Source of the DNA: Nocardioidaceae bacterium
GTDB lineage: Bacteria > Actinomycetota > Actinomycetes > Propionibacteriales > Nocardioidaceae
Assembly (NCBI GenBank): GCA_020636935.1
Contig: JACJWW010000019.1
Coordinates: 1 to 31,148 of the forward strand
Direction: 5' to 3'
DNA length: 31,148 nucleotides
Made by a program: the position numbers and the translations under genes. The notes under the pieces are model-generated. The model saw nothing but the letters and a program-made list of their open reading frames with translations. It was not told the origin of the DNA and ran no database searches. Of the stretch, positions 1-7,167 are shown in pieces. The number at the start of each line of letters is the position of its first letter. Positions within the stretch are counted from its first letter, which is position 1.

Positions 1-1360
1 GTCCGAAGCCAAAATCCTTGGCCACGTCGATCAAGGGGTCCTTCGCATCTACGTCGGTTGGATCAGATCCATATTTCTCCCAGAAATGCAGACCCACCCG
101 ATAGAAGAAGGTGTCACAAGACAATTCGAGCGCTCGAGCAAACCCGATTGGTCCGTAGGCTGCGGACTCGTAGTTCTTGAACCACCGGTTGCCCACCTGC
201 AGCCCAGATGAGCAGTCCAACTTGGTGTCGGGCTCGAATCCGTTGTTCAGGGCCCCAACCGTCATGATCGGCTTCCAGGTCGAGCCGGGCGCCAACTGGC
301 CTTGTGTTGCACGTGACAACAAGGGCGTACCGGCCGACTTGGCATAGAGGCCCCGTAAGGCTCGTTTGCTGATCCCACCAACCCAGACATTGGGGTCATA
401 GGTCGGTTGGCTGGCCATTGCCACGATCCGGCCGGTGCGGGCCTGCATCACAACGGCAGCTCCAGTGTCTGCGACGTAGTTCTTGCCAGTCACCTTGTCG
501 AAGGTGCCGCGAGCTGTGGTCAGTGCTTCGTGAAGTTGGCGCTCCACGAAGCTTTGCAATTTTGCGTCTATCGAGGTGACCAGAGTCTCTCCTGGTTGCG
601 CCTCCACACGCTCGCCCTCATCGATCACCCGACCACGTGCGTCCACCGTGAGGGTCTGCTGCCCAGGCATCCCGCGGAGATAGCGGTCATAGGTCTTCTC
701 CATGCCCGCCCTGCCCACCACGCTTGCTCCGTTGAGTGAGCGATCTTGCTTGACCTTGGCCTGGTCAAACTCACCCTTGGTGATCGAGCTCAGGTAGCCG
801 AGCAGTTGCGCGGCGTTGACGCCGTACGGCTGGGGATAGGCGCGCACGCTGTCTTGCTGAGCAAGGATCGCGGGATAGTCCTCGGTCTGCTCCAAGATCT
901 GCACCGCCACGTGCTGCGGCACATCTGAGGCCAATGGGATCGGTTGGATGCTGGAGCCATTCCAACACCTTTCCGCCTTTGCTGTCGGCTCGCTGCACAA
1001 CTGAGAACGCTGCTCGAGCTCTGTCTTGGCGCGCCCCAACACCGAAGCCAACCTGCCAAGCACTTGATCTTGCGCCTGTGCGGTGAGTTTGTCGAATAGA
1101 TTGCGATCAAGAGCGATCACCCAACTCGTGCGATTTGCCACTAGCGGACGGCCCATGTCATCGACGATCAGACCGCGTGCCGGCTGGATGATCAACTCCC
1201 GCTTTGCCTGTGCCTGAGCTGCCGCGCGGTAGTCCTGCCCACTGGCGACTTGCAAGAACCACAGCCTGGACAACAGCGTGATGAACAGTGAGATCATCAG
1301 GACCCTGACAACGATCAGCCGCAGCCTGGCCTTCGTCGCATTGCTTGTTGTCGCGCTCAT
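1..1360 (-). CDS. mrdA: Penicillin-binding protein 2, elongasome transpeptidase (3' end cut by window edge)
   Basis: Class B penicillin-binding protein that cross-links peptidoglycan during lateral wall growth with the Mre/Rod complex. The first about 453 residues are present and the C-terminus, including the KTG motif, lies outside the window. Visible: a short cytoplasmic N-terminus, one membrane helix (about residues 14-36, VVRVLMISLFITLLSRLWFL), a PBP dimerisation domain with the RGLIVDDMGRPL signature near residue 60, and the start of the transpeptidase domain with the nucleophile motif STWK (Ser360) and the second motif SCD (Ser414). The ATG at 1360 overlaps the mreD stop as ATGA, so translation is probably coupled. 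Being the last gene of mreB-mreC-mreD-mrdA supports PBP2 (RodA partner) rather than the divisome PBP3. The family is certain; the exact name rests on context. Confidence 0.93.
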   Translation of the reverse strand, partial: MSATTSNATKARLRLIVVRVLMISLFITLLSRLWFLQVASGQDYRAAAQAQAKRELIIQPARGLIVDDMGRPLVANRTSWVIALDRNLFDKLTAQAQDQVLGRLASVLGRAKTELEQRSQLCSEPTAKAERCWNGSSIQPIPLASDVPQHVAVQILEQTEDYPAILAQQDSVRAYPQPYGVNAAQLLGYLSSITKGEFDQAKVKQDRSLNGASVVGRAGMEKTYDRYLRGMPGQQTLTVDARGRVIDEGERVEAQPGETLVTSIDAKLQSFVERQLHEALTTARGTFDKVTGKNYVADTGAAVVMQARTGRIVAMASQPTYDPNVWVGGISKRALRGLYAKSAGTPLLSRATQGQLAPGSTWKPIMTVGALNNGFEPDTKLDCSSGLQVGNRWFKNYESAAYGPIGFARALELSCDTFFYRVGLHFWEKYGSDPTDVDAKDPLIDVAKDFGFG

Positions 1361-1875
1361 CTGCGGATTGGTTCGGGTTGAAGAAGCTTGGGCAACAACT
1401 TTGTGAATGATGGCAGCAACCAGGGCGCCAAGGCGACATCCCAGAGTACGGCGATCAGGATGACCCCCAGCACTTGGCCAACCCCAAGGCCGGGGGCCCC
1501 TGACACAAGCGCAATGAAGGCGTAGACCGAAGTGGCCACAAACGAACAGGCAGCAACCGTCAGGAGGCCTTGAATGGGCGAGTCAGCGGCGTCATCACGT
1601 TGGCGCGCAGCCAACAAGGCCACGATCACCATGGCCAACGCCCAGCCTCCGACAGGGTGCATTGCAGGCGGCGCCAGATCCATGAGTAGGCCGCCACAAA
1701 AGGCGAGCACCACAGCAACGGGTAGGTCCATCGACAAACCAGCCGCCACGGTCAGCAACAAAACCAGGTTTGGCACCACTCCATGGACTGCGATCAGGTC
1801 AAGTGCGGCGTACTGCACACTGACCAAGGCGATCAGCAAGATCGCCAAGACACCAGCTCGGACCCCGCTGCTCAC
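1357..1875 (-). CDS. mreD: Rod shape-determining membrane protein MreD
   Basis: Small polytopic membrane protein (172 aa) of the rod-shape elongation complex, working with MreC, MreB, RodA and PBP2. The sequence is almost entirely hydrophobic, with about five predicted helices, and contains the short polar loop LMDLAPPAMHPVGGWAL that is typical of MreD after its third helix. The start is GTG at 1875, forming a GTGA overlap with the mreC stop; its own stop overlaps the mrdA start as ATGA. MreD diverges fast in sequence, so the assignment relies mainly on length, hydrophobic profile and position between mreC and mrdA. Confidence 0.9.
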   Translation of the reverse strand: MSSGVRAGVLAILLIALVSVQYAALDLIAVHGVVPNLVLLLTVAAGLSMDLPVAVVLAFCGGLLMDLAPPAMHPVGGWALAMVIVALLAARQRDDAADSPIQGLLTVAACSFVATSVYAFIALVSGAPGLGVGQVLGVILIAVLWDVALAPWLLPSFTKLLPKLLQPEPIRR

Positions 1876-2741
1876 CGAACTGACCCTGCCTTGGGCACCA
1901 CGACACCAACCACGTCAAGGGCCGAAAAATCTGCCAGCGGCTTGATTACGGCGTGTTTGCCTAGCTGGCCCGGAGTTGCGTAGACCGACTCCACCTTGCC
2001 GATGGGCACTCCAGCCACATAGGGCCCTTTGCCGTTGGATCCCCAGGTGACGACCAGATCATCAATGCTCGGCGTGACTGAGTCATCGAGCATGTCGAGG
2101 TCAAGTCGTCCAGAGTCATTGAATGATCCTCGCCCTCGCAAGAAGCCGATTTCGTTGTTGGAACCAAGCCGGCCACCGACCACGGAGTTCGTGTCAACGA
2201 TCAGGAGCACAGTGGAGGATGAGTCACTGACTGCGATCACCCGGCCGACCAATCCATCCTTGTTGACCACAGTCATGTCTTTGCCGATGCCTTGGCGCGA
2301 GCCAATGTCAAGCGACACGGTCCGGGAGAATGACTGCACTGGCCCCATCGCAACGACTCGGGCAGGGATCAGCCGCAGGCCGGTCTGATTGGTCATCTTG
2401 TTGAGGCCTTCAAACTCAACAAGTCGCGCCCGATCGAGGTCAGCTTGGTCTGCTTCGCGTTGCAGTTGGGCGTTTTGGCTGCTCAATCTGGCTACGTCAT
2501 CGCGCAACTGAGAATTGCTTTCGGTGTATTCACTCAGTTTGCGCACGGGTTGGGTGGCAGCATGGACCAAGGCCTCCGCCGGCCCCAACACGGTGCCGGC
2601 GCCATCACGCAGCGCCGATGTCCAACTACTTGTGGCAGGGATGAGGCTTAGCCCGATCAACAAGACTGCCACCGACAACAACGCCCCCACCAGTCGCCGA
2701 GAATGGAAGTGGGGTCTGCGCCCGAATCTGAGTCTCGCCAT
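1872..2741 (-). CDS. mreC: Rod shape-determining protein MreC
   Basis: Bitopic membrane protein of the elongasome that scaffolds PBP2 outside the membrane. From the chosen ATG it is 289 aa: a basic N-terminus (RLRFGRRPHFHSRR), a membrane helix at about residues 17-37, a coiled-coil segment at about 68-110 (SEYTESNSQLRDDVARLSSQ and following) and the beta-rich MreC domain (ARVVAMG, GLVGRV, GGRLGSNNEIGFLRG). I place the start at ATG 2741, which overlaps the mreB stop as TGATG and has GGAGG five to six bases upstream; a TTG three bases earlier is in frame but badly spaced. The stop overlaps the GTG of mreD. Length and domain order are normal for the family. Confidence 0.94.
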   Translation of the reverse strand: MARLRFGRRPHFHSRRLVGALLSVAVLLIGLSLIPATSSWTSALRDGAGTVLGPAEALVHAATQPVRKLSEYTESNSQLRDDVARLSSQNAQLQREADQADLDRARLVEFEGLNKMTNQTGLRLIPARVVAMGPVQSFSRTVSLDIGSRQGIGKDMTVVNKDGLVGRVIAVSDSSSTVLLIVDTNSVVGGRLGSNNEIGFLRGRGSFNDSGRLDLDMLDDSVTPSIDDLVVTWGSNGKGPYVAGVPIGKVESVYATPGQLGKHAVIKPLADFSALDVVGVVVPKAGSVR

Positions 2742-3766
2742 CAACGCCTCCGGTCGGCGACGAGCACCTGACTCAAGGCATCGAACTCCTCAACACAGCG
2801 GCCTGCTCCGATGGCAACCGAACGAAGCGGATCAGGCGAAATGTGCACGGGGATCCCCGTCTCATGCCGCAGCCGGTCATCCAGGCCACCGAGAAGAGCG
2901 CCACCGCCAGTCAGGACAATGCCCCGATCCATGATGTCTCCGGCAAGCTCAGGTGGGGTTTGATCAAGCGTGGAGCGCACTGCATCGATGATCGAATGCA
3001 CCTGCTCCTCAATCGCCCTTCGGATCTCGGCCTCACTCACCTTGACTGTGCGCGGTAGTCCAGAAACCAGGTCGCGGCCGCGGACATCTCCTGACTTCTC
3101 CTCCGCACGTGGATAGGCCGTGCCAAGTTGGATCTTGATCTCCTCAGCCGTGCGATCACCGAGCAGGAGCGAATGCTCCTTCTTCATCCAGTTGATGATC
3201 GCCTGGTCGATCTCATCGCCTGCGGTGCGCGCCGAAAGAGTCGTCACCACCCCGCCCAGCGAAATGACCGCGACTTCAGTAGTGCCTCCACCAATGTCGA
3301 CAACCATATTGCCGGTGGCCTCATGGATCGGGAGCCCGGCTCCGATCGCTGCGGCCATTGGTTCCTCGATGATGTGCACCTGGCGTCCACCCGCTTGAAA
3401 GCCGGCTTCCTTCACCGCTCTTTGCTCCACCACCGTGCACCCACTCGGCACACAAATGATCATCCGGGGCTTGGCGAAATAGCGCCTGCGATGCACCCTT
3501 TGGATGAAGGCGCGCAGCATCAACTCGGTGGCATCCAGATCGGCAATCACGCCGTCCTTGAGCGGACGGACTGCGATCACTCCGTCAGGAGTGCGGCCCA
3601 GCATCTGTTTGGCTTCGTGGCCAACCGCCTTCAGTTGGAAGGCTTCTTCATCGAGGGCTACCACCGAAGGCTCGTCCACGAGCACTCCACGGCCACGCAC
3701 GTAGACCAAAGTGTTGGCCGTGCCGAGATCTACGGCGATGTCGCGGCCGATGAGACTGTTGGCCAT
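2741..3766 (-). CDS. mreB: Rod shape-determining actin-like protein MreB
   Basis: Bacterial actin that forms membrane-bound filaments guiding lateral wall synthesis; 341 aa, a full-length family member. The actin-fold nucleotide signatures are all visible: phosphate-1 loop DLGTANT (13-19), phosphate-2 loop DIGGGTTEVAV (157-167) and the adenosine motif VLTGGGALLGG near residue 290. The N-terminus MANSLIGRDIAVDLGTANT is typical of actinobacterial MreB. The ATG at 3766 has a GAGG-type ribosome site about six bases upstream. It heads the mreBCD-mrdA operon and is separated from ndk by 94 bp containing a perfect inverted repeat. No missing residues are apparent. Confidence 0.98.
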   Translation of the reverse strand: MANSLIGRDIAVDLGTANTLVYVRGRGVLVDEPSVVALDEEAFQLKAVGHEAKQMLGRTPDGVIAVRPLKDGVIADLDATELMLRAFIQRVHRRRYFAKPRMIICVPSGCTVVEQRAVKEAGFQAGGRQVHIIEEPMAAAIGAGLPIHEATGNMVVDIGGGTTEVAVISLGGVVTTLSARTAGDEIDQAIINWMKKEHSLLLGDRTAEEIKIQLGTAYPRAEEKSGDVRGRDLVSGLPRTVKVSEAEIRRAIEEQVHSIIDAVRSTLDQTPPELAGDIMDRGIVLTGGGALLGGLDDRLRHETGIPVHISPDPLRSVAIGAGRCVEEFDALSQVLVADRRR

Positions 3767-3802
3767 CAGATGCCTCGCAGGTGCGTGTGGGAAGGCGAAG
3801 TA

Positions 3803-3823
3803 GTACGACGCACCTCGTCGTAC
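3803..3823 (-). repeat. Inverted repeat (8-bp stem, 5-nt loop) between ndk and mreB
   Basis: GTACGACG (3803-3810) and CGTCGTAC (3816-3823) are exact reverse complements around a 5-nt loop, lying in the 94-bp ndk-mreB gap. No T-run follows on either strand, so if it is a terminator for ndk it is of the U-tract-poor kind common in actinobacteria. It could instead be an operator or a structured leader of mreB. The sequence structure is certain; its role is not. Confidence 0.6.
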
Positions 3824-3860
3824 CCACGATCAGGTTATGGGTCGACGGAGCTCAATCAGG

Positions 3861-4277
3861 TCACGACACGCTCAGGTCGGGGAACCACAAGTTGAGCTCG
3901 TAAGTGGCCGATTCGACCCCATCGGATCCGTGCACGAGGTTTTCGCGATTGGACAGGGACCAATCTCCGCGGATCGTGCCCGGGGCTGCCTTGCGTCCGT
4001 CGGTGGCGCCGTTGATCGCCCGGACCACCGCAATCGCCTCTTCGCCCTCGAGCGCCACGGCTACGAGCGGCCCACTGGTCACGAAGTCACGCAATGGCGG
4101 ATAGAAGTCACGCTCAACGTGCTCGTGATAGTGGGCATCTGCAACCTTGGCGTCAATGTGGCGTTGTTCCATGGCCAAGATCCGCAGACCCTTGGCCTCG
4201 TAACGGGCCAAGATCGGGCCGACCAACCCACGGCGTACGGCATCTGGCTTGAGCAGGACGAGTGTGCGCTCTGACAT
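3861..4277 (-). CDS. ndk: Nucleoside diphosphate kinase
   Basis: Cytosolic enzyme that moves the gamma phosphate of ATP onto other nucleoside diphosphates through a phosphohistidine, balancing NTP and dNTP pools. The 138-aa protein has the usual length and the catalytic segment NLVHGSDG with His116 as the phosphoacceptor; the N-terminus MSERTLVLLKPDAVRRGLVG and the RGDWSLSNRENLVHGSD region are canonical. The start ATG at 4277 has no Shine-Dalgarno but a TAAGCT hexamer six bases upstream, suggesting its own leaderless transcript besides any read-through from folC and the DUF4233-like gene. The neighbour order folC, DUF4233, ndk is conserved in actinobacteria (Rv2447c-Rv2445c). Confidence 0.98.
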   Translation of the reverse strand: MSERTLVLLKPDAVRRGLVGPILARYEAKGLRILAMEQRHIDAKVADAHYHEHVERDFYPPLRDFVTSGPLVAVALEGEEAIAVVRAINGATDGRKAAPGTIRGDWSLSNRENLVHGSDGVESATYELNLWFPDLSVS

Positions 4278-4283
4278 GAGCCC

Positions 4284-4289
4284 AGCTTA
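4284..4289 (-). promoter_or_regulatory. Candidate leaderless -10 box of ndk
   Basis: On the minus strand TAAGCT ends six bases before the ndk ATG (4277), and no Shine-Dalgarno lies between. This fits the TANNNT -10 and start-codon transcription start seen for leaderless actinobacterial mRNAs. No convincing -35 is seen, and the box sits just past the stop of the preceding gene. Confidence 0.4.
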
Positions 4290-4292
4290 GGG

Positions 4293-4631
4293 CTAGACGG
4301 AGAGTTGTTCGCGCTCGGCCACTTCACGCTCGATCTTGGCACCCAAGAAATAGGCTGTGGCCCACAGCGCCAAGAAGATGGCGCCCAGGACAAACATCAC
4401 CCCGACCTTGAATCCCATCGCAAGCGCCGCAAACTGGATGGCCCATCCGACCAAGTAGGCGAGCTTGAAGCGCAACAGGCCAGCAATGACGATGCACGCC
4501 ACGCACAAACCTAGGCCGATCCACAAGGCAACGGCCGGCTCCACCTGACTCACACTGATCAACACCGGTGTGGTCAGGCCCAGCATTATTGCTTCGAGCA
4601 ACAGGATCGCAGCACACAAACGTCGTTGCAT
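4293..4631 (-). CDS. DUF4233-like four-helix membrane protein
   Basis: A 112-aa hydrophobic protein with about four membrane helices (roughly 6-25, 33-53, 56-75 and 78-97) and a charged C-terminal tail (AKIEREVAEREQLSV). Its size, topology and place between folC and ndk match the DUF4233 family (Rv2446c in M. tuberculosis), whose function is unknown to me. I choose ATG 4631, which overlaps the folC stop as TGATG and has AAGGAG at proper spacing; a GTG three bases upstream is in frame but too close to that site. Translational coupling to folC is likely. The persistent linkage suggests a housekeeping role, but nothing in the sequence reveals a reaction. Confidence 0.85.
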   Translation of the reverse strand: MQRRLCAAILLLEAIMLGLTTPVLISVSQVEPAVALWIGLGLCVACIVIAGLLRFKLAYLVGWAIQFAALAMGFKVGVMFVLGAIFLALWATAYFLGAKIEREVAEREQLSV

Positions 4632-5995
4632 CACAACTCCTTCGGATTGATCAAGGCCCGCGCCTCACCGACCGTGATCACGGAGCCGGTCACCAACACT
4701 CCCCCGGAGCCCAGGCCCTCACCGAAGACACCGCCCGCCTCAGCCAATGTCGTGGCCTGGTCAATCGCATCAACAAGGTTGGTAGCGACCGCCACTCGGT
4801 CACCGCCGAAGATCCCCCGAGCAATCTCAGCCAACTCGGTGGCCGGCAGTGCGCGTGCGGTTGAGTTCTGGGTGCAAACGACATGGGCGAAAACCGGCTC
4901 AAATGCTGCTAGAAGACCCTCAACATCCTTGTCGCCCATCACACCGATCACTCCGATCAGTGGCGAGAATGAGAACGAGTCACTCAATGCGTCGACCACG
5001 GCCGTGGCGCCGTGTGGATTGTGGGCGGCATCCAAGACGATCGTGGGTGATCGTCGCACGATCTCCAACCTGCCGGGCGAGGTCATCTCCGCAAATCCCT
5101 CGGACACGACCTGCTCACCGAGAGCCTGCCCACCGAGGAAGGCCTCGACCGCAGCAAGCGCCAGGGAGACGTTTTGTGCTTGGTGAGCGCCGTACAACGG
5201 AAGGAAGAGATCGGAGTAGTGCCCCCACGGACCAGCGATCTCGAGCACTTGGCCACCCACAGCCGCGACCCGAGACTCCACCCGAAAGTCGATGCCCTCG
5301 ACTCGGAGGGTGGCGCCGACCTCAGTACAACGCTCAGCAATGACATCTAGAACTTCGGGCAATTGGGCTGCCGAGATGACTTCAGCCCCGGGCTTGATGA
5401 TGCCGACCTTCTCACGGGCGATGGTGACCGGATCAGACCCCAGATAGGCGGCATGATCGACTGCGATTGGAGTCAGTACGGCTACCTGGCCGTCGGCAAT
5501 ATTGGTCGCATCCCAGGCTCCACCCATGCCAACCTCAACCACGGCCACGTCGACTGGCGCATCGGAGAAGGCCGCGTAGGCCATCGCGACGATGGTTTCA
5601 AAAAACGACAACGGATGTGCATTGCTCGCGTCGACCATGTGGGTGAACGGAGCAATGTCATTGAAGGCGTCGACGAATGCCTGCTCGTCAATTGGCTGGC
5701 CATCGATCACGATGCGTTCATTCATCGATTGCAGATGCGGGCTCGTGAACCGTCCGGTACGCAGCCCCACTGAGATCAGCAGGCTCTCGATCATCCTCGC
5801 GGTCGAGGTCTTGCCGTTGGTTCCGGTCAGGTGGATCACTGGGTAATTCCTCTGCGGCTCACCGAGCAATTGCACGAACTCAACAATCCGATCCAAGGTC
5901 GGATCAAGGCGGTGTTCGGGCCACCGGGAGAGCAGTGCGTCCTCAGCTTCGGCAAAGGTGACTGCCGGTCGGGCACCGTCGGGATATTCAGACAT
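4631..5995 (-). CDS. folC: Bifunctional folylpolyglutamate synthase / dihydrofolate synthase
   Basis: ATP-dependent ligase of the Mur-ligase family that adds glutamate to dihydropteroate and extends the polyglutamate tail of folates in the cytosol. The 454-aa protein shows the P-loop GTNGKTS (58-64), the folate-loop segment FTSPHLQSMNERI, the omega-loop-like VEVGMGGAWDATNI and the C-terminal domain motif VLDAAHNPHGA. In many homologues the VEVG motif reads GGRLDATN; here it is GGAWDATN. The ATG at 5995 lacks a Shine-Dalgarno but has TAGACT eight bases upstream, pointing to a leaderless mRNA. It is divergent from the alcohol dehydrogenase, with only 43 bp between the two starts, and leads the folC-DUF4233 pair. 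Confidence 0.97.
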   Translation of the reverse strand: MSEYPDGARPAVTFAEAEDALLSRWPEHRLDPTLDRIVEFVQLLGEPQRNYPVIHLTGTNGKTSTARMIESLLISVGLRTGRFTSPHLQSMNERIVIDGQPIDEQAFVDAFNDIAPFTHMVDASNAHPLSFFETIVAMAYAAFSDAPVDVAVVEVGMGGAWDATNIADGQVAVLTPIAVDHAAYLGSDPVTIAREKVGIIKPGAEVISAAQLPEVLDVIAERCTEVGATLRVEGIDFRVESRVAAVGGQVLEIAGPWGHYSDLFLPLYGAHQAQNVSLALAAVEAFLGGQALGEQVVSEGFAEMTSPGRLEIVRRSPTIVLDAAHNPHGATAVVDALSDSFSFSPLIGVIGVMGDKDVEGLLAAFEPVFAHVVCTQNSTARALPATELAEIARGIFGGDRVAVATNLVDAIDQATTLAEAGGVFGEGLGSGGVLVTGSVITVGEARALINPKEL

Positions 5996-6003
5996 TGCCG
6001 AAG

Positions 6004-6013
6004 AGTCTATAGA
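6004..6013. promoter_or_regulatory. Candidate bidirectional promoter core (palindromic -10) for folC and the dehydrogenase
   Basis: TCTATAGA (6006-6013) is a perfect 8-bp palindrome, so each strand reads TATAGA. On the plus strand it lies 25 bases before the ribosome-site-bearing start of the dehydrogenase at 6039. On the minus strand the overlapping hexamer TAGACT (6009-6004) lies eight bases before the folC ATG. No strong -35 is visible on either side. Confidence 0.5.
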
Positions 6014-6038
6014 GTGCCCTCATCCCACAGGAGGCCAG

Positions 6039-7136
6039 ATGATCACCCAGGCAGCAGTAGTCACCGAGCCCGGTGCAGCGTTCAACTTCAGAGACGTGCA
6101 ACTTGACGATCCCAGACCTGACGAGATCATCGTCAAGATGGTCTCCACCGGCATCTGTCATACCGACATCTCCGTGCGCGACACCTTGCCTGCAGACATG
6201 TTCCCCAGGGTGTTGGGTCACGAAGGTGCTGGCATCGTCGAGCAGGTCGGCTCCGCGGTGACCAAGGTAGCCGTCGGTGATCCGGTGATCTTGTCGCTGG
6301 ATGCCTGTGGGCAGTGTGCCAACTGCACCAGCAAGGGTCCGGGCTACTGCGAGAACACCCTGATCCTCAACTACATGGGCTTCCGGATGGATGGCTCGAC
6401 CACCTACACGATGGATGAGGCACCACTGCACGGGCAATTCCTCGGTCAATCCAGCTTCTCGGCATATGCCCTGGCCACCGAGCGCAATGCAGTCAAGGTC
6501 GCGCCCGGCACCGACCTGAGCAGACTCGGACCCTATGGCTGCTCATTCATGACTGGAGCCGGGACTGTCTTGAACATCTTGGACCCCAAGCGCGGCAGTG
6601 ACACCGACACTCTGGTGGTGTACGGCGTGGGTGCGGTCGGGTTGGCAGCCCTTGCGGCTGCTCGCGGCCGCTACCAGACCTTCGCCGTCGACTTGCAAGC
6701 CAGTCGTCTCGAAGCGGCTGTTCGGCTCGGAGCCACCGCGATCAACCCTGCAGAGTCAGAAGACCTCGTGGCGCAGATCAAGGAACTCACCAACGGACAC
6801 GGAGCAAATTTCGCCATCGACACCACTGGCAAGACTGCTGTTGTGAAGCAGATGGTGCAGGCCCTGGCAATCAAAGGCACCGCTGTGATCCTTGCCCTGG
6901 GCGACGCGACTGCTGAGCTCGATGCCGTCGACGTGATGATGAATGGCAAGCAGATCGTCGGGGCAATCATGGGCGATTCTGACCCGCATCAGACCATCCC
7001 CGAACTACTCAGGATGGCTGCAGCCGGGGAGTTCATGGTCGATGACTTGATCACCGCCTACCCGGTCGCCCAGATCAACGAGGCGATTGCAGATGCTGAG
7101 AGCGGCAAGGTGATCAAGCCGGTCCTCGTTTGGTGA
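6039..7136 (+). CDS. Zinc-dependent alcohol dehydrogenase, aryl-alcohol dehydrogenase-like
   Basis: Medium-chain dehydrogenase/reductase (365 aa) that should oxidise a primary alcohol to an aldehyde with NAD+. The catalytic zinc ligands are recognisable as Cys40 (GICHTD), His61 (LGHEGAG) and Cys168 (YGCSFMTGAG); the structural zinc lobe has Cys90, Cys93, Cys96 and Cys104. The Rossmann motif GVGAVG (196-201) is followed by Asp218, which favours NAD over NADP. HGQFLGQSSFSAYA resembles benzyl/aryl-alcohol dehydrogenases, but the substrate cannot be read from sequence. I choose ATG 6039 because AGGAGG lies just upstream and the protein then begins like the family; a further in-frame ATG at 5958 lies inside folC. 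It is a single gene followed 31 bp later by valS, with no pathway partners nearby. Confidence 0.93.
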   Translation: MITQAAVVTEPGAAFNFRDVQLDDPRPDEIIVKMVSTGICHTDISVRDTLPADMFPRVLGHEGAGIVEQVGSAVTKVAVGDPVILSLDACGQCANCTSKGPGYCENTLILNYMGFRMDGSTTYTMDEAPLHGQFLGQSSFSAYALATERNAVKVAPGTDLSRLGPYGCSFMTGAGTVLNILDPKRGSDTDTLVVYGVGAVGLAALAAARGRYQTFAVDLQASRLEAAVRLGATAINPAESEDLVAQIKELTNGHGANFAIDTTGKTAVVKQMVQALAIKGTAVILALGDATAELDAVDVMMNGKQIVGAIMGDSDPHQTIPELLRMAAAGEFMVDDLITAYPVAQINEAIADAESGKVIKPVLVW

Positions 7137-7159
7137 GCAGACGCAAGGTTCCGTAGCAT
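7130..7159 (+). promoter_or_regulatory. Candidate leaderless promoter of valS
   Basis: TTGGTG (7130-7135) and TAGCAT (7154-7159) are separated by 18 bases, and the -10 box ends eight bases before the ATG at 7168. There is no Shine-Dalgarno, so a transcript starting at or near the ATG is likely. The -35 overlaps the stop codon of the dehydrogenase. Confidence 0.45.
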
Positions 7160-7167
7160 CTAGGCCC

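Noticed and set aside
3128..3895. 255-codon open frame on the plus strand
   Set aside because: It is the antisense shadow of mreB, whose motifs are complete on the minus strand.
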